Positions 35,533 through 46,378 of a DNA stretch of 64,000 nucleotides are shown one piece after another. The notes beneath the pieces were generated by a model. That model saw only the letters and a program-made list of their open reading frames with translations. It did not search any database and had not been told where the DNA came from. Numbering within the stretch: the stretch's first letter is position 1; every line of letters starts with the position of its first letter. The DNA comes from Notospermus geniculatus. Lineage: Eukaryota; Nemertea; Pilidiophora; Heteronemertea; Lineidae. A program made the position numbers and the translations under genes. Where the stretch lies: assembly GCA_002633025.1 (NCBI GenBank), contig NMRB01000019.1, positions 799,108-863,107 of the forward strand, in the 5' to 3' direction.

Positions 35533-35690
35533 AGCAGTCAGCCGCGCATATTGCCAACAGATGGCAGCAAAGTTCTAGCGGACCAATGTACAGGAAAATC
35601 TACGTGATTGCTGCTCGATCAATAATGACTGGGTCCGCTATATCCATTGAATTGGGCCGCAGTGACACCTATTGGGCAACTCGCTGACAG
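35533..35690. repeat. Dispersed repeat, copy between GPCR-1 and GPCR-2
   Basis: Homologous to 6830-6965, sharing the GATGGCAGCAAAGTTCTAGC and GACACCTA blocks. It carries about 28 extra bases in the middle. Confidence 0.7.
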
Positions 35691-35721
35691 CTCCTATTAA
35701 GCCTGCCGCACACTGTAGCTA

Positions 35722-35763
35722 TCTGCTGAGCAAAAAGTCATTCGAGACTTTTTGCTCAGCAGA
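35722..35763. repeat. Perfect 18-bp-arm hairpin
   Basis: Arms TCTGCTGAGCAAAAAGTC and its exact complement around a 6-base loop, between GPCR-1 and GPCR-2. Confidence 0.85.
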
Positions 35764-35865
35764 ACGTGCATGCCCTAGTTTGACCGAAAACGTGGAGGAA
35801 AGGAAAGTGGTAGAGAACAATTCTGCGTCCTGCGAAAACAATAATGGTCAGTCATGTAGGCGCTA

Positions 35866-35962
35866 CCAACTCCCCGGAGCGTGAGACTTGAGGCACCAAC
35901 CATCGGCAATTACTAGTTGACGGTCAAATACCAATGCTAGGTTTTGATGGATAATGTTTGGG
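35866..35962. repeat. GPCR flank repeat, copy 1
   Basis: About 95% alike with 39588-39684, with CTCCCCGGAGCGTGAGACTTG and a TAGGTTTTGATGGATAATG end. It marks the upstream part of the tandem receptor unit. Confidence 0.8.
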
Positions 35963-36600
35963 AAATGGGAAATAGGTAACATCTGAAAATCCTCATAATT
36001 CCACAACCTTCTCCTAGGCCCTCATCAAAATGGTTTACATTCTTCTTTACATGTGGCATATGGTCAGAATGGTCAAAGTTCTTTGACTAGGCCATATATG
36101 TTTTAATTTATGTATCCATATTGTTTTACTGTACAGTGCATAGAAAATGTCTTACATTAATGTTGCACTTTAATTAAATAAATTGAGTGTACTTATTACA
36201 TGCATGTGTGATCAAGTGACTAAACATCTCAAATATCATAGATTAAGTAAATGGTCGCTTTTTGTAAACTAAGACTTTTCCACGCCAGGGACCTTGTCGA
36301 TAAAATTTCAAGTATCAATTGTAATTTCATGGATAATGTTTCAATAAAAGAAACGCCCCCTGAACATTTCCTACACAGGAGAGGACGATTGCCGCTCGTA
36401 TGTATTACTGGCATGGTCACTGTGAGACAAGGTTAGTGACGCAACTCTCATTCATGGACTGCAAGAACAGGTGGATACTTCCTTCAAATAACCACTTGCT
36501 TAGAAATCCTAAGACTCTTCCAGCCAAGGAAATTGAAAAGATGTCGCCTCACCGATGAACACATTACACGACATCAAAATCAGGTTCAACGCTTTGGCGT

Positions 36601-37719
36601 TTGAAACACCGGATATATCACAAACACCTTTGGAACCCGTCAACCAATCGAACGGTTTCTTCATACCACACCTGCACCCGGGCAAAATATCACCAACAAC
36701 ACGTGTTATTTAATGCCATGATCGACATGACTAGTCAGTATCAATCAACAGAGGTGAATGACCCGTATGCTTGGATGGTTCAACATACCAGCAACATCAT
36801 TCGTACGTATATCATTCCGTTTGTTATCATACTTGGGATATTTTTCAATGTTCTCACAGTCATAGTGTTGGTGAAAAGAAAGTCTGGGAGAGCATCAACA
36901 AGAACAATTCTTATATCTCTCGCTCTCGTTGATACAGCGACACTGATGACTACGGTACGTGTCTGGGTCAAATATATGTTTGCTGCAGAATATGGGGCCT
37001 ATTTCCCTGCGTTTTGCCCGTTGTGGCAATTTTCCTATTATCTATTCTGTGACTTTGGTAGTTGGAACGTCATGTTGCTGACTACTGAACGTTTTATATC
37101 AGTAAAATATCCATTAAAAGCAAGATATTTTTGCTGCCAAAGGTCAGTTTGCTTAACCCTTCTTGTTGTATTTCTTTTCATTTTTTCTCTGAGCCTTCTT
37201 CCTCTTCTCATGTTCCGATATCAGGACGAAGAATGCAGCGTTGCTCCCTATTATCGTTACTTTTGGAACAGGTTTTGGCCGTGGATTGACGTTACGGTGT
37301 ATACAATATTTCCCTCAACAGTCATCATCACGTGTAATTGTTCTATTCTATACAAGGTCAACAAAAGTAACAAACTGCGTAGAACGCTAACGAACGCCAG
37401 TGACAATATTGCTGATTCCACGGTCCAGTCTAATAGCATGACTAAGATGTTACTGACTGTAAGCTTCACGTTTGTTTTGCTTACCTTACCAGTCTGTATC
37501 GTAATGATCATTTGGGGTATTCTTGAAGGAAGAATGACAGACCGACAATACGCTATGATTTACTTTTCTTATCTTTTAACCGATCCTCTTAGTATAGTGA
37601 ACTGCGCAATCAACTTTTTACTTTACTGTGTGAGCGGGACTCGGTTTAGGCACGAGGTGATCCAAATGTTCCGTGGAAAGGGACAGGCGTGTCCAAAATT
37701 CCCAGTAAAATTTCCATAG
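36601..37719 (+). CDS. GPCR-2: intronless rhodopsin-family receptor
   Basis: The frame is open from 36601 (372 codons), but paralogues support the start at 36718 (MIDMTSQ), giving 333 aa. The ERFISVKYP motif at TM3, paired Cys in FCPLW and DEECS, and NFLLYC in TM7 are present. From TM4 to the end it is almost identical to GPCR-1 and differs mainly in TM1, TM2 and the first extracellular loop. The upstream 36240-36480 region matches 33600-33830, so the gene plus promoter was duplicated as a unit. Confidence 0.92.
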   Translation: MKHRIYHKHLWNPSTNRTVSSYHTCTRAKYHQQHVLFNAMIDMTSQYQSTEVNDPYAWMVQHTSNIIRTYIIPFVIILGIFFNVLTVIVLVKRKSGRASTRTILISLALVDTATLMTTVRVWVKYMFAAEYGAYFPAFCPLWQFSYYLFCDFGSWNVMLLTTERFISVKYPLKARYFCCQRSVCLTLLVVFLFIFSLSLLPLLMFRYQDEECSVAPYYRYFWNRFWPWIDVTVYTIFPSTVIITCNCSILYKVNKSNKLRRTLTNASDNIADSTVQSNSMTKMLLTVSFTFVLLTLPVCIVMIIWGILEGRMTDRQYAMIYFSYLLTDPLSIVNCAINFLLYCVSGTRFRHEVIQMFRGKGQACPKFPVKFP

Positions 37720-38012
37720 CCATCTGTCTCTCCTTGATGCAAGAATTACCTAATTACTGCACTAAGAAGATGAGGGAAGTGGCTCTGAAGTTAGTTGTGC
37801 AAGAACAGACAAGTCACGTGATTTTCTTGGATCGCGATTTAAAGGTTCGGGAAGGGCGGAAACAACGTTGATAGTGCAGCAGTGAAGTTCCAGGACACTG
37901 TTGAGAAAGGTGAATCCACATTGTTATTGCCTTCTTTTATTCGTTAAGCATGGCATGATGGACTCCACGTTCCTCTCAGTGGCCTGCCATGGTTCAGAAT
38001 GTGTGCAGTAAG

Positions 38013-38100
38013 ACCACACTTTAGGTGTTGTACTACTGCAGGTGGTTCGAACATCAACCCTGACCACCTGTGGTGCTACTACACGACCATAGGTGACAAA
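38013..38100 (+). repeat. Receptor 3'-flank hairpin sequence (after GPCR-2)
   Basis: GTTGTACTACTGCAGGTGG, then TTCGAAC, then CCACCTGTGGTGCTAC and CGACCATAGGTGACAAA. The first and second blocks can pair, with G-U wobbles. Confidence 0.7.
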
Positions 38101-38369
38101 GCATTCACACCTCCAGTGGTTGGTGGTGAATCACATGATCAATAGTCTCAAAATTTCGGTCGTGGGCACAAGGAATATTCTCTCATCATCGAACCCTCTT
38201 CCAACTTCTCGACGGCTTGGTCAAATCTTACGAGGTTGCTGCCAAAGCGTTTGATCGTGAGTGAAAGTTGAGGCCGGTTCGAGTATAGGCACGTTCGAAT
38301 TCCACCAAACCAATGGCAACCAACAACCCATCGAACTACCTGTTGATCGTTTGGTCTACACTTGTCCTC

Positions 38370-39201
38370 AGCCCTGTTTACACTACATAGAAATCCCCGG
38401 GCTTTTGAGACCCGTGTCATGTCCGGGCCGCCTGAAAAAAACCCGCCTGAGACTCGGCGCGCGTCTACACTACTAAAATCTAGCTGAACTTAATTGCAAC
38501 GCCCGGCTATAGGGTCGCTGCTGGAGCGTACTCTTCCGTTTTACCGCGCATGCGCACAAGACACACCGCCTGTCGAGGTGTCAAGAACTACTAGACAAAG
38601 CCCGGGTCTATTGCGTCTACAATACAGTACGCTGCACAATTGACCTCCCATCCGCGCCGCGCACCACCCGCGTACCAGATGCAGCGTCATTCTCGTACCA
38701 TCCTCGTATCTTCCAGTACGTGGCGCGGCGTCATCGAAGGCATGCAGTAACGACGTAACGTCATTCACCCGACGTCACGTAACAGAGACGCGTGACGTAC
38801 GCGTACCATCCGCGATGAACTCAAGGTTACCTCCCGCGCCACGTCCGAGGAAGGTACGCGGATAAAGGGAGGTCAATTGTGCAACCCGCCCATGAGACGC
38901 GGGTCTAAATTATGCCCTCCAAAAACCCTTCGAACTCGGAGGGCTTAAGCGGGGTTCACTGGCACACGAATCCGGTCCGTTTTCAGTCCGTTTGCCCCTA
39001 GTTTTCCGGATACGACAACGCAAAAGTCAATTTAAACATTTTTTCCGGACCTGAATCGGATAAAATCCATGTGCCAATGAACCCCGCTTTAATCACCCCG
39101 GGCTTTTCATCCCCGGGTATGTTAGACCCGCGCTTTTAACAGGTGTAGACAGAAAAAGCCCGGGTGAGATGCGGGGTTTTATGTTGTGTAAACAGGGCTA
39201 T
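38370..39201. mobile_element. Nested foldback elements after GPCR-2
   Basis: The outer ends are AGCCCTGTTTACAC and its complement GTGTAAACAGGGCT. Within lie 38633-38882 (ends GCACAATTGACCTCCC and complement, unusually GC-rich interior) and 38946-39091 (ends AAGCGGGGTTCACTGGCAC-like and complement). Words such as AAAGCCCGGG recur in inverted positions. No ORF. Confidence 0.82.
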
Positions 39202-39496
39202 TATTCGTTATAGACTCCAATTGATTAACAAACACTCATTGTTGTCAGTGCATCGGAAACAGCAGCGAACGGTTGATATTAGTCTCAGGCCTCGGTTGAA
39301 CCATTGCAGTTGGCGTTCATGGATCGCCTTTGGACTCGATTTTTTTTCTTTGTAAATTCAGTACACGAATGAGTACAATTAATGATATGTTGGAAATCAT
39401 CCACATCTCACATCCTTCCCCTGAGCCCCTGCCAGTCAGTATTCGAGGACAAGTTACCACACATTTTGTGGTATTTTTGAAAGAAGTCCTCGCCCN

Positions 39497-39497
39497 C
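39497..39497. other. Ambiguous base in a C homopolymer
   Basis: A lone N followed by a run of about 13 C, upstream of GPCR-3; a likely low-quality or collapsed position. Confidence 0.7.
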
Positions 39498-39587
39498 CCC
39501 CCCCCCCCCCCATAATGTCAATCCATCATTCGTACACACATGTATCACTGAAATAAGAACTTGAATAATTATCAGTCATTAATGCGC

Positions 39588-39684
39588 TATCAACTCCCCG
39601 GAGCGTGAGACTTGAGGCACAATCCATCGGCAATTACTAGTTGACGGTCAAATATCAATGCTAGGTTTTGATGGATAATGTTTC
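39588..39684. repeat. GPCR flank repeat, copy 2
   Basis: Partner of 35866-35962, 600 bp upstream of the frameshifted GPCR-3. Its GGATAATGTTTCAAT end recurs with changes 0.5-0.7 kb upstream of every receptor. Confidence 0.8.
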
Positions 39685-39913
39685 AATGAGGATTTGTTCA
39701 TTTAATAGGTGCAGTCGTTCGTGCAACAGAGTTCCATTGGGCCTACGAGTATTCCATTTGATTTCTGTTGTACATGTACATGTACACGTACGTCGATGAA
39801 TATACAGCGACACATCAAAATGATGACGCATTCATGGATTGAACCAAGAACAAGTGAACACTGCTGCCGTCTTCCAAAATTTGTTTGCTTGGAAATCCGA
39901 AGATTCTGGCGTA

Positions 39914-39975
39914 ATACCCACACAATGATAAACGTCGTCGTAGGGCCTAACCGGGCGCTTGCGAAACCTCACTAA
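39914..39975. mobile_element. Half of the 17060-17181 hairpin MITE
   Basis: Matches the right arm of the MATE-2 intron element (GGGCCTAACCGGGCGCTTGCG). The left arm is absent. Confidence 0.85.
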
Positions 39976-40281
39976 TATCAGCCAGGAGGCCATATTCCAG
40001 TTCAGTAATACAACATAGCCCTGCATTCCATGGTGTCGATAGGCACATGGTAGAATGAAAAACACAAGGTTCCCAGACCAAGGCAACACCAGCCACACGC
40101 ACTGTTATGAAATTGAACAACACAGATCCCGCGTGCGTGCACGTGCATGATGCAAGATTTTGTTCTTTTCGTTAGGCCGGTTGACTCTTCCATCTGGGCC
40201 TGCTGTAGTCAACCTAGATTTTCATGACAAAATTACGGCCGAATCCTGTACATGTACGTTCACCATTTGAATAAGCACAGG

Positions 40282-41303
40282 ATGTCGTCAAGAACGTCGG
40301 TTATCACTAGTCACGTGGTCCACATGACCAGTAAGCATCAAACAATAAACGTGGCAGCCCAGTACGATTGGTTGTTTCAACTGGCCTATATGATACGTAA
40401 GTGTATCACTCCGCCAATAGTCGTATTCGGCGCATTTTTCAATGCCCTCACAATCACAGTGCTTGTCCGAAGAAAGTTTGGGAAAACATCAACAAGAACG
40501 GTCCTTATATCTCTCGCTCTCGCAGATACAGTGAGCCTGATGACAGGATTTCGCGTGTGGCACAACTATTTGTTTACTGTGGACCATGGGGCCTATTTCC
40601 CTGCACTATGTCCGCTGTGGAATTTTGCCTATTTTCTATTTGGCAACTTCGGGAGTTGGAATGTCATGCTGCTGACGATTGAACGTTTTATATCAGTGAA
40701 ATATCCTTTTAAAGCAAGAGTTTTATGCACCCAAAGGGCAATTTGCATTATTCTTGCAATCATATTTCTCTTCATTTGTGCCTTGAGCGTCGCTCCTCTT
40801 CTAATGGTTCGGTACCGTAATGGAACATGCGATCCTGTTGAACCTTACCTTAACTTCTGGTACAAATTTGGCCGTGGATTGACATTACAGTGTATACAAT
40901 AATCCCCTCAACAGTCATCATCACGTGTAATTGTTCTATTCTATACAAAGTCAACAAAAGTAACAAACTGCGTAGATCACTACAGAACGCAAGTGAAAAT
41001 ATTGCCGATTCCACGGCCCAGTCTAATAGCATGACTAAGATGTTACTGACTGTAAGCTTCGTGTTTATCTTGCTTACCTTACCAGTCTGTATCGTAATGA
41101 TCATTTGGGGTATCCTTGAAGGAAGAATGACAGCCCGACAATACGCTATGATTTACTTTTCCTTTACTTTAACCGATCCTCTTTGTACAGTGAACTGTGC
41201 AATCAACTTTTTACTTTACTGTCTGAGCGGAACTCAGTTTAGGCAGGAGGTTATCCAAATGTTCCGTGAAACAGGCCAGGCCCGTCCAAGATGCCCTATG
41301 TAG
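40282..41303 (+). pseudogene. GPCR-3: receptor with a single-base frameshift
   Basis: The start at 40282 (MSSRTSV) matches paralogues. The frame is normal through ERFISVKYP to FWYKF, then shifts near 40868: paralogues have one more T before GGCCGTGGATTG. The second half (from about 40890, YTIIPSTVIITC to RPRCPM) is intact in another frame. Apart from this 1-base loss in a T run there is no damage, so it is either a young pseudogene or a sequencing error. It retains the Cys pair, the NFLLYC motif and FRQEVIQMF at the tail. Confidence 0.85.
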
Positions 41304-41610
41304 TTGCCATAGCCATCGGTCTCTCCTTGTGGCATGAATTACAAACATAATTTTTGCACACAAGAAGATGAACGTGGTGGCTGTGAAGTTGACTATGCAA
41401 GAAAAGACTGATCACTCGTGGGCTGGAGACAGGCAACGTAATTGTTCAAACTGTTGAAAATGGTTCAACCAGAGTTGCAGGACACTGTTTGGGGGAAAGT
41501 GATTCCATTTTGTTATTGCCTCCTTACTTTGAAAGTCTATGGGGGATTGCATAATGGAGTGAATGCTTCCTTGTCATCCTTTGAGTACTGTGCTGTGGTT
41601 TGATTTAGTC

Positions 41611-41695
41611 TAGGGTGTTGTACTACCGTAGGTGGTTCGAATTTCAATTCTGACCCATCTAGGTTAGTGCTACACAACCACAGGCGGCCAAACAA
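41611..41695 (+). repeat. Receptor 3'-flank hairpin sequence (after GPCR-3)
   Basis: GTTGTACTACCGTAGGTGG, TTCGAA and CCCATCTAGG blocks in the usual order; the terminal block has decayed to CCACAGGCGGCC. Confidence 0.7.
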
Positions 41696-42149
41696 GAACA
41701 CGGAAGGTTCTGCGCATTGAGTTTATTCCACATGGACGTGGGATCCTTTGTTCAGAAATTATGAATTCTTTTTTCCCAGTCGGATCCTTTACATTTTTTT
41801 TTCTGGCGCCCTTGTTAATCCCTCCGAAGTTTCTTGAATATGAGTATGATGGACCCTTGGCCCGTCCGTGTTCGTGGACTCCACCGCCTGCTATTATCAT
41901 TAATTAGCGCGGTTAGAGACAATACGGCCAAATCCACCACTAAGAAGAAGACGTGCCCCCCCCCCCCAAAGGAATCTGTCATCCACGTCCATATATCGTT
42001 GGAATCACTCAAATATCAATGTTGAATTTGATGGGAACTAAGTATTTTTTTAAAAAGTACTGTGATATTTGGATTTTTGCAGGACGCGTATTGACTGTCG
42101 GCCTAGGTTTCATGCAAAACATCCTCCGACAGCAACTGAATGTGGACCC

Positions 42150-42790
42150 AGTGTCACCAACAACACCTGTTGTAACTAATGTCATGGTCGACATGACCAG
42201 TAAGTATCAATCAATAGAGGTGAATGACCCATATGCTTTAATGCACTCACGATCATCGTGCTTGTCCAAAGAAAATTGGAGAAAGCATCTACAAGAATCA
42301 CACTTATATCTCTTGCTCTTGTTGAGCAATGCTAGTGTTAGTAGTACAATGTAGAAGGAAGTAGTGACAACCAGTCCATCTAATGAACCAAAACAGCGCC
42401 ATCTATTGATCACAGCTCGTACCCTCGATTTGTTGACATGTTACCATGGTAACAGTCACGTGACCTGTCACGTGCTTCCTTTTGTTTCTGACAGTAGGTT
42501 CCTTTTGTTTCTAACAATAGCTATTGTTCCAATAGCTATTGTCTCACACAATAGCTATAAATAGTATCGTGACGTCATCGGAACCCCCTCAAAAGGGGTA
42601 CGAGATTGACATACGTGTACCATACTACTGACATACTTTCCATTCTTTTTGAGTTAACCGATCCTCTTTGCACAGTGAACTGTGCCATCAACTTTTTACT
42701 TTACTGTTGGAGCGGTACTCAGTTTAGGCACGAGGTAATCCAAATGTTTCGTGGAAAACTCCAGGCCCAATCCGAGATGCTCGAAGTAAT
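42150..42790 (+). pseudogene. GPCR-4: gutted receptor pseudogene
   Basis: The N-terminus (MVDMTSKYQSIEVNDPYALM, 42183-42242) jumps over about 90 bp of TM1 to LTIIVLV-like and TM2-like sequence (42243-42334, out of frame). It then loses everything up to TM7 and resumes at 42655 with LTDPLCTVNCAINFLLYCW and FRHEVIQMFRGK. Unrelated sequence at 42335-42650 fills the gap, including repeats of CAATAGCTATTG. The usual upstream ATG is mutated to GTG. Confidence 0.88.
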
Positions 42791-43209
42791 TGCCATAGTC
42801 ATTGGTCTCTCCTCCCGGGTTTTTGGACACAAGAAGATGAACGTGGTGGCTGTGAAATTGGTAAAACAAGAAAATATTGATCGCGAATTTATCATGGACA
42901 GTCTGGGAAGAAGAACACAGTTAATAAAGTCTGGCAACATCTATCTTTGACCTAATGGAATGCGGAAGCTAGGAAATTGATCGTTGGATTTTCCACGGAC
43001 CTTTAATCACACGCGGCTATTGAATGACCGGTGGACAACACGAACAATCGGGGAACGACCACAAGTGATCGACAGGCATGATTATAATCCGCAAGCTCTG
43101 TCACATTACATGACTTCCGCATTCCATTAGGTCGAAGATAGATGTTGCCAGACTTTACATGTACCAATAGAGGAATGAAGTTGAATGACTGTTGGGGAAT
43201 GTGAAGCCA

Positions 43210-43710
43210 TATTTTTATTGCCTCCATTAGTGGAGATTCACAGGGAATGACAATGAACTCCACACTTCCTCACCTTCCTCGCAGGGTGTTTGAGACAAAG
43301 CCTTGGAGGTTGTAGGTGGTTCGGCGCTTAACCCTTACCAGCTTGGGTGTTACACCACCGTAGGTGATAATACATGAACGCAAAAGGGAACTTCGCATTG
43401 TAGTGTAAATGGACCTGTCCCGCTTGAATTCAAAACCGAGCGAGTGTAAATAGTGCTACAGTATCTTTTATCCCCATCTAAGTATATCCCGTAACTAAAT
43501 ATTATTTTATTGTCCTCTCATACATTACGCACTGTTAGAACTCCGGCTAGTTATATCGTCGATATTGCATCATTAAATACCACAATTAGTTTTTGTGGGT
43601 CATGTTGCAATGATCATCATCTTAGTATCGAATCATTTTTAGGGCGGTTATTGGGTGTAACGTTTTTCCGTGTTTCAATTGCTGTTCAGGTCAGAAGAGG
43701 ATTGTTGTCG
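43210..43710. repeat. 0.5-kb direct repeat, left copy (ends at N)
   Basis: Nearly identical to 43712-44219, differing at a handful of bases. It ends precisely at the N at 43711 with ATTGTTGTCG. Contains the 3'-flank sequence of the GPCR-4 pseudogene. Confidence 0.9.
43285..43372 (+). repeat. Receptor 3'-flank hairpin sequence (after GPCR-4)
   Basis: The left half is diverged (GGAGGTTGTAGGTGGTTCGG), while the right half keeps GTTACACCACCGTAGGTGA. It is present again at 43790-43880 in the duplicated segment. Confidence 0.65.
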
Positions 43711-43711
43711 N
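43711..43711. other. Ambiguous base / probable contig join
   Basis: A single N between two near-identical 0.5-kb copies, as expected when two overlapping allelic contig ends are abutted rather than merged. Confidence 0.8.
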
Positions 43712-44219
43712 TATTTTTATTGCCTCCATTTAGTGGAGATTCACAGGGAATGACATAATGAACTCCACACTTCCTCACCTTCCTCGCAGGGTGTTTGAGA
43801 CAAAGCCTTGGAGGCTGTAGGTGGTTCGACGGCGCTTAACCCTTACCAGCTTGGGTGTTACACCACCGTAGGTGATAATACATGAACGCAAAAGGGAACT
43901 TCGCACTGTAGTGTAAATGGACCTGTCCCGCTTGAATTCAAAACCGAGCGAGTGTAAATAGTGCTACAGTATCTTTTATCCCCATCTAAGTATATCCCGT
44001 AACTAAATATTATTTTATTGTCCTCTCATACATGTACGCACTGTTGGAACTCCGGCTAGTTATATCGTCGATATTGCATCATTAAATACCACAATTAGCT
44101 TTTGTGGGTCATGTTGCAATGATCGTCATCTTAGTATCGAATCATTTTTAGGGCGGGTATTGGCTGTAACGTTTTTCCGTGTTTCAATTGCTGTTCAAGT
44201 CAGAAGAGAATTGTTGTCG
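43712..44219. repeat. 0.5-kb direct repeat, right copy (starts at N)
   Basis: Begins TATTTTTATTGCCTCCATT immediately after the N, matching 43210 onward. It continues into unique sequence after ATTGTTGTCG at 44219. Confidence 0.9.
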
Positions 44220-44316
44220 TGTTTTCTGCCTGGCATAAATTCACTGGGAAGTGAGGTAAACATTTCATCACATTCACCGATTGAATCCAGAGCAAGTGGA
44301 AACTGATACCGTCTTT

Positions 44317-44590
44317 AAAGCCCCACAGTATTGAATTTTACGATATTTTCAAAACGTTAGGAGACTGCACATACAGGTCCCATAGCCTCGTGAAGGTCCC
44401 CAAAATGCTTGCCTGATACGCACTTCACAGAATCAAGGCCTATTTTTCAGCACGCATGGAAAACACTGCAGGGAGAGCTCTAATGTATTCTGACAGAGCG
44501 TAGTACATTTTACACTACGCTGACGTCGTTACGTCGTCCGAGAATCGCGGCGATGATTTGCGTTTTTCACATTCAATACAGTGGGGCTTT
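44317..44590. mobile_element. 274-bp MITE upstream of GPCR-5
   Basis: The 19-bp inverted ends AAAGCCCCACAGTATTGAA and complement differ at one base. Paralogous upstream regions give the empty site (CCGTCTTTCAAACAAT at 46787-46812). The junction reads TTTAAA on both sides, compatible with a TTAA (piggyBac-like) or TA target. No ORF. Confidence 0.85.
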
Positions 44591-44955
44591 AAAACAATCA
44601 TTCCGGTGATTCTGGCGGCCGAGGTGTTTAAAAACTTTCACATTCCCGATGGACACCTTCTGAACCGCCATTACACAATAGAAGTTGGACGCGTTGAACT
44701 CTGAAATGTTAAACTCTTGTGACACCCATATCCATACGACATCGACCAGCCGACCATGTTCCCAACTTGATTGTGATAGTCAGCGTGGTCTCATTTTCAC
44801 TCGGAATTATGGTACCCCGAGCAGAAGTTGACCCACACGAAGGGCCTATTGCCATGCACACCATGGCACAAGCAGTGAACATATTAGTATCTCCTTGCCA
44901 ACGAACATCGTTTTTTTCACGGGTAAGCTTTACTTAACTTTAGAAGACAAGTGAG

Positions 44956-45996
44956 GTGGGCAAAATGTCACCAAATACGGATGTTGTCACTAGCGCCATG
45001 GTCGACATGACCAGTAAGCATCAAACAATAGAGGAGAATGACCCGTATGCTCTGATGTTTCAATTTGCCGATATGGCACGTAAGTGTTTCACTCCTCCTA
45101 TTGTCATATTGGGGATATTTTTCAATGTTCTCACAATCGTAGTGTTGGCCCGAAGAAAGTTTGGGAAAGCATCAACAAGATTGTTATTGATATCTCTCGC
45201 TCTCGTAGACACAGCGAATCTGATGACATCCGCACGGGCGTGGCTGAAATATATATTCCGCCTCAATTACTGGGCCGATTTACCAGCTTTATGTCCGTTT
45301 CTGAAGTTTTCAATCTACTTTTTTCTTGACTTTGGTAGTTGGAATGTCATGTTGCTGACGATTGAACGTTTTATATCAGTGAAATATCCTTTAAAGGCAA
45401 GAGTTTTATGTACCAAGAAGTCGGCTTATCTTTCTCTTTTTGTGTTGTTTATTGCCGATATTTCCGTAAACGCCGTTCTGCTGCTGATGTTCAGATATCA
45501 GAACGGAATATGCACTATTACTCCTTATTATCTTGACTTCTGGAATCTAATTTGGACATGGATTGATCTAACCGTGTATACAATAATTCCCTCAACAGTC
45601 ATCATCACGTGTAATTGTTCTATTCTATACAAGGTCAACAAAAGTAACAAACTACGTAGATCACTACAGAACGCCAGTGACAATGTTGCCGACTCCACGG
45701 TCCAGTCTAATAGCATGACTAAGATGTTGCTGACTGTAAGCTTCATGTTTATCTTGCTTACAGTACCAGCTTGCATGGTTTTGATCGTTTGGGGCATTCT
45801 GGATGGAATTATGACCCAACAACAGTACGCTATACTCTTCTATTCCTACCATTTAACCAATCCTCTTCTCACACTAAACAATGCTATCAACTTTTTGCTT
45901 TACTGTGTGAGCGGTACTCAGTTTAGGCATGAGGTGATCCAAATGTTCCGTGGAAAAGACCAGGCACACCCAACACCACCGATGAAATCGAAATAG
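44956..45996 (+). CDS. GPCR-5: intronless rhodopsin-family receptor
   Basis: 346 aa (343 if the second Met, MSPNTD, is used; that one aligns with paralogues). It has ERFISVKYP, Cys in ALCPF and NGICT, and NFLLYC. It is the most diverged member of its subgroup: TM4 reads LSLFVLFIADISVNAVLLL, and TM7 begins TNPLLTLNNA where the others have TDPL. The C-terminal tail is FRHEVIQMFRG, as in GPCR-1 to -4. Confidence 0.93.
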   Translation: MGKMSPNTDVVTSAMVDMTSKHQTIEENDPYALMFQFADMARKCFTPPIVILGIFFNVLTIVVLARRKFGKASTRLLLISLALVDTANLMTSARAWLKYIFRLNYWADLPALCPFLKFSIYFFLDFGSWNVMLLTIERFISVKYPLKARVLCTKKSAYLSLFVLFIADISVNAVLLLMFRYQNGICTITPYYLDFWNLIWTWIDLTVYTIIPSTVIITCNCSILYKVNKSNKLRRSLQNASDNVADSTVQSNSMTKMLLTVSFMFILLTVPACMVLIVWGILDGIMTQQQYAILFYSYHLTNPLLTLNNAINFLLYCVSGTQFRHEVIQMFRGKDQAHPTPPMKSK

Positions 45997-46289
45997 CCAT
46001 CTGTTTCATTTCGTTCCTGAAATGGAACGGTTTCCACAAAGGAAATTCATCATTCGTGATGACCTTGAGGTTTGTTAACGGGAAGAGACTGTTCAGGCGC
46101 TTCTTGGGCTGCAGAAAGAATAAGAGGCTCGCAGAAGAGAACACACGATCCCTGAACGTGCTATGTTCCGAGAAGCGCAAGAAAAGCCAAACCGTTTTAA
46201 ACGTTCTTTGTTCAAGCTGGGATCAACTAACTGTTCTTTGCCTTCCTTGAAGTGTTCGAAGCATTTGCTGTGTGATTTAGACTGTGTGA

Positions 46290-46378
46290 GATCGCACCTT
46301 GCGTGTTGTACTACCCTAGATGGTTCGAACTTAACCTTGTCCCATCTAGGGTGCTACACGACCGTAGGTGACAAACAT
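46290..46378 (+). repeat. Receptor 3'-flank hairpin sequence (after GPCR-5)
   Basis: TACCCTAGATGG and CCATCTAGGGTGCTAC pair perfectly over ten bases, followed by CGACCGTAGGTGACAAA. The stem bases differ from other copies on both sides, that is, compensatory changes. Confidence 0.75.
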
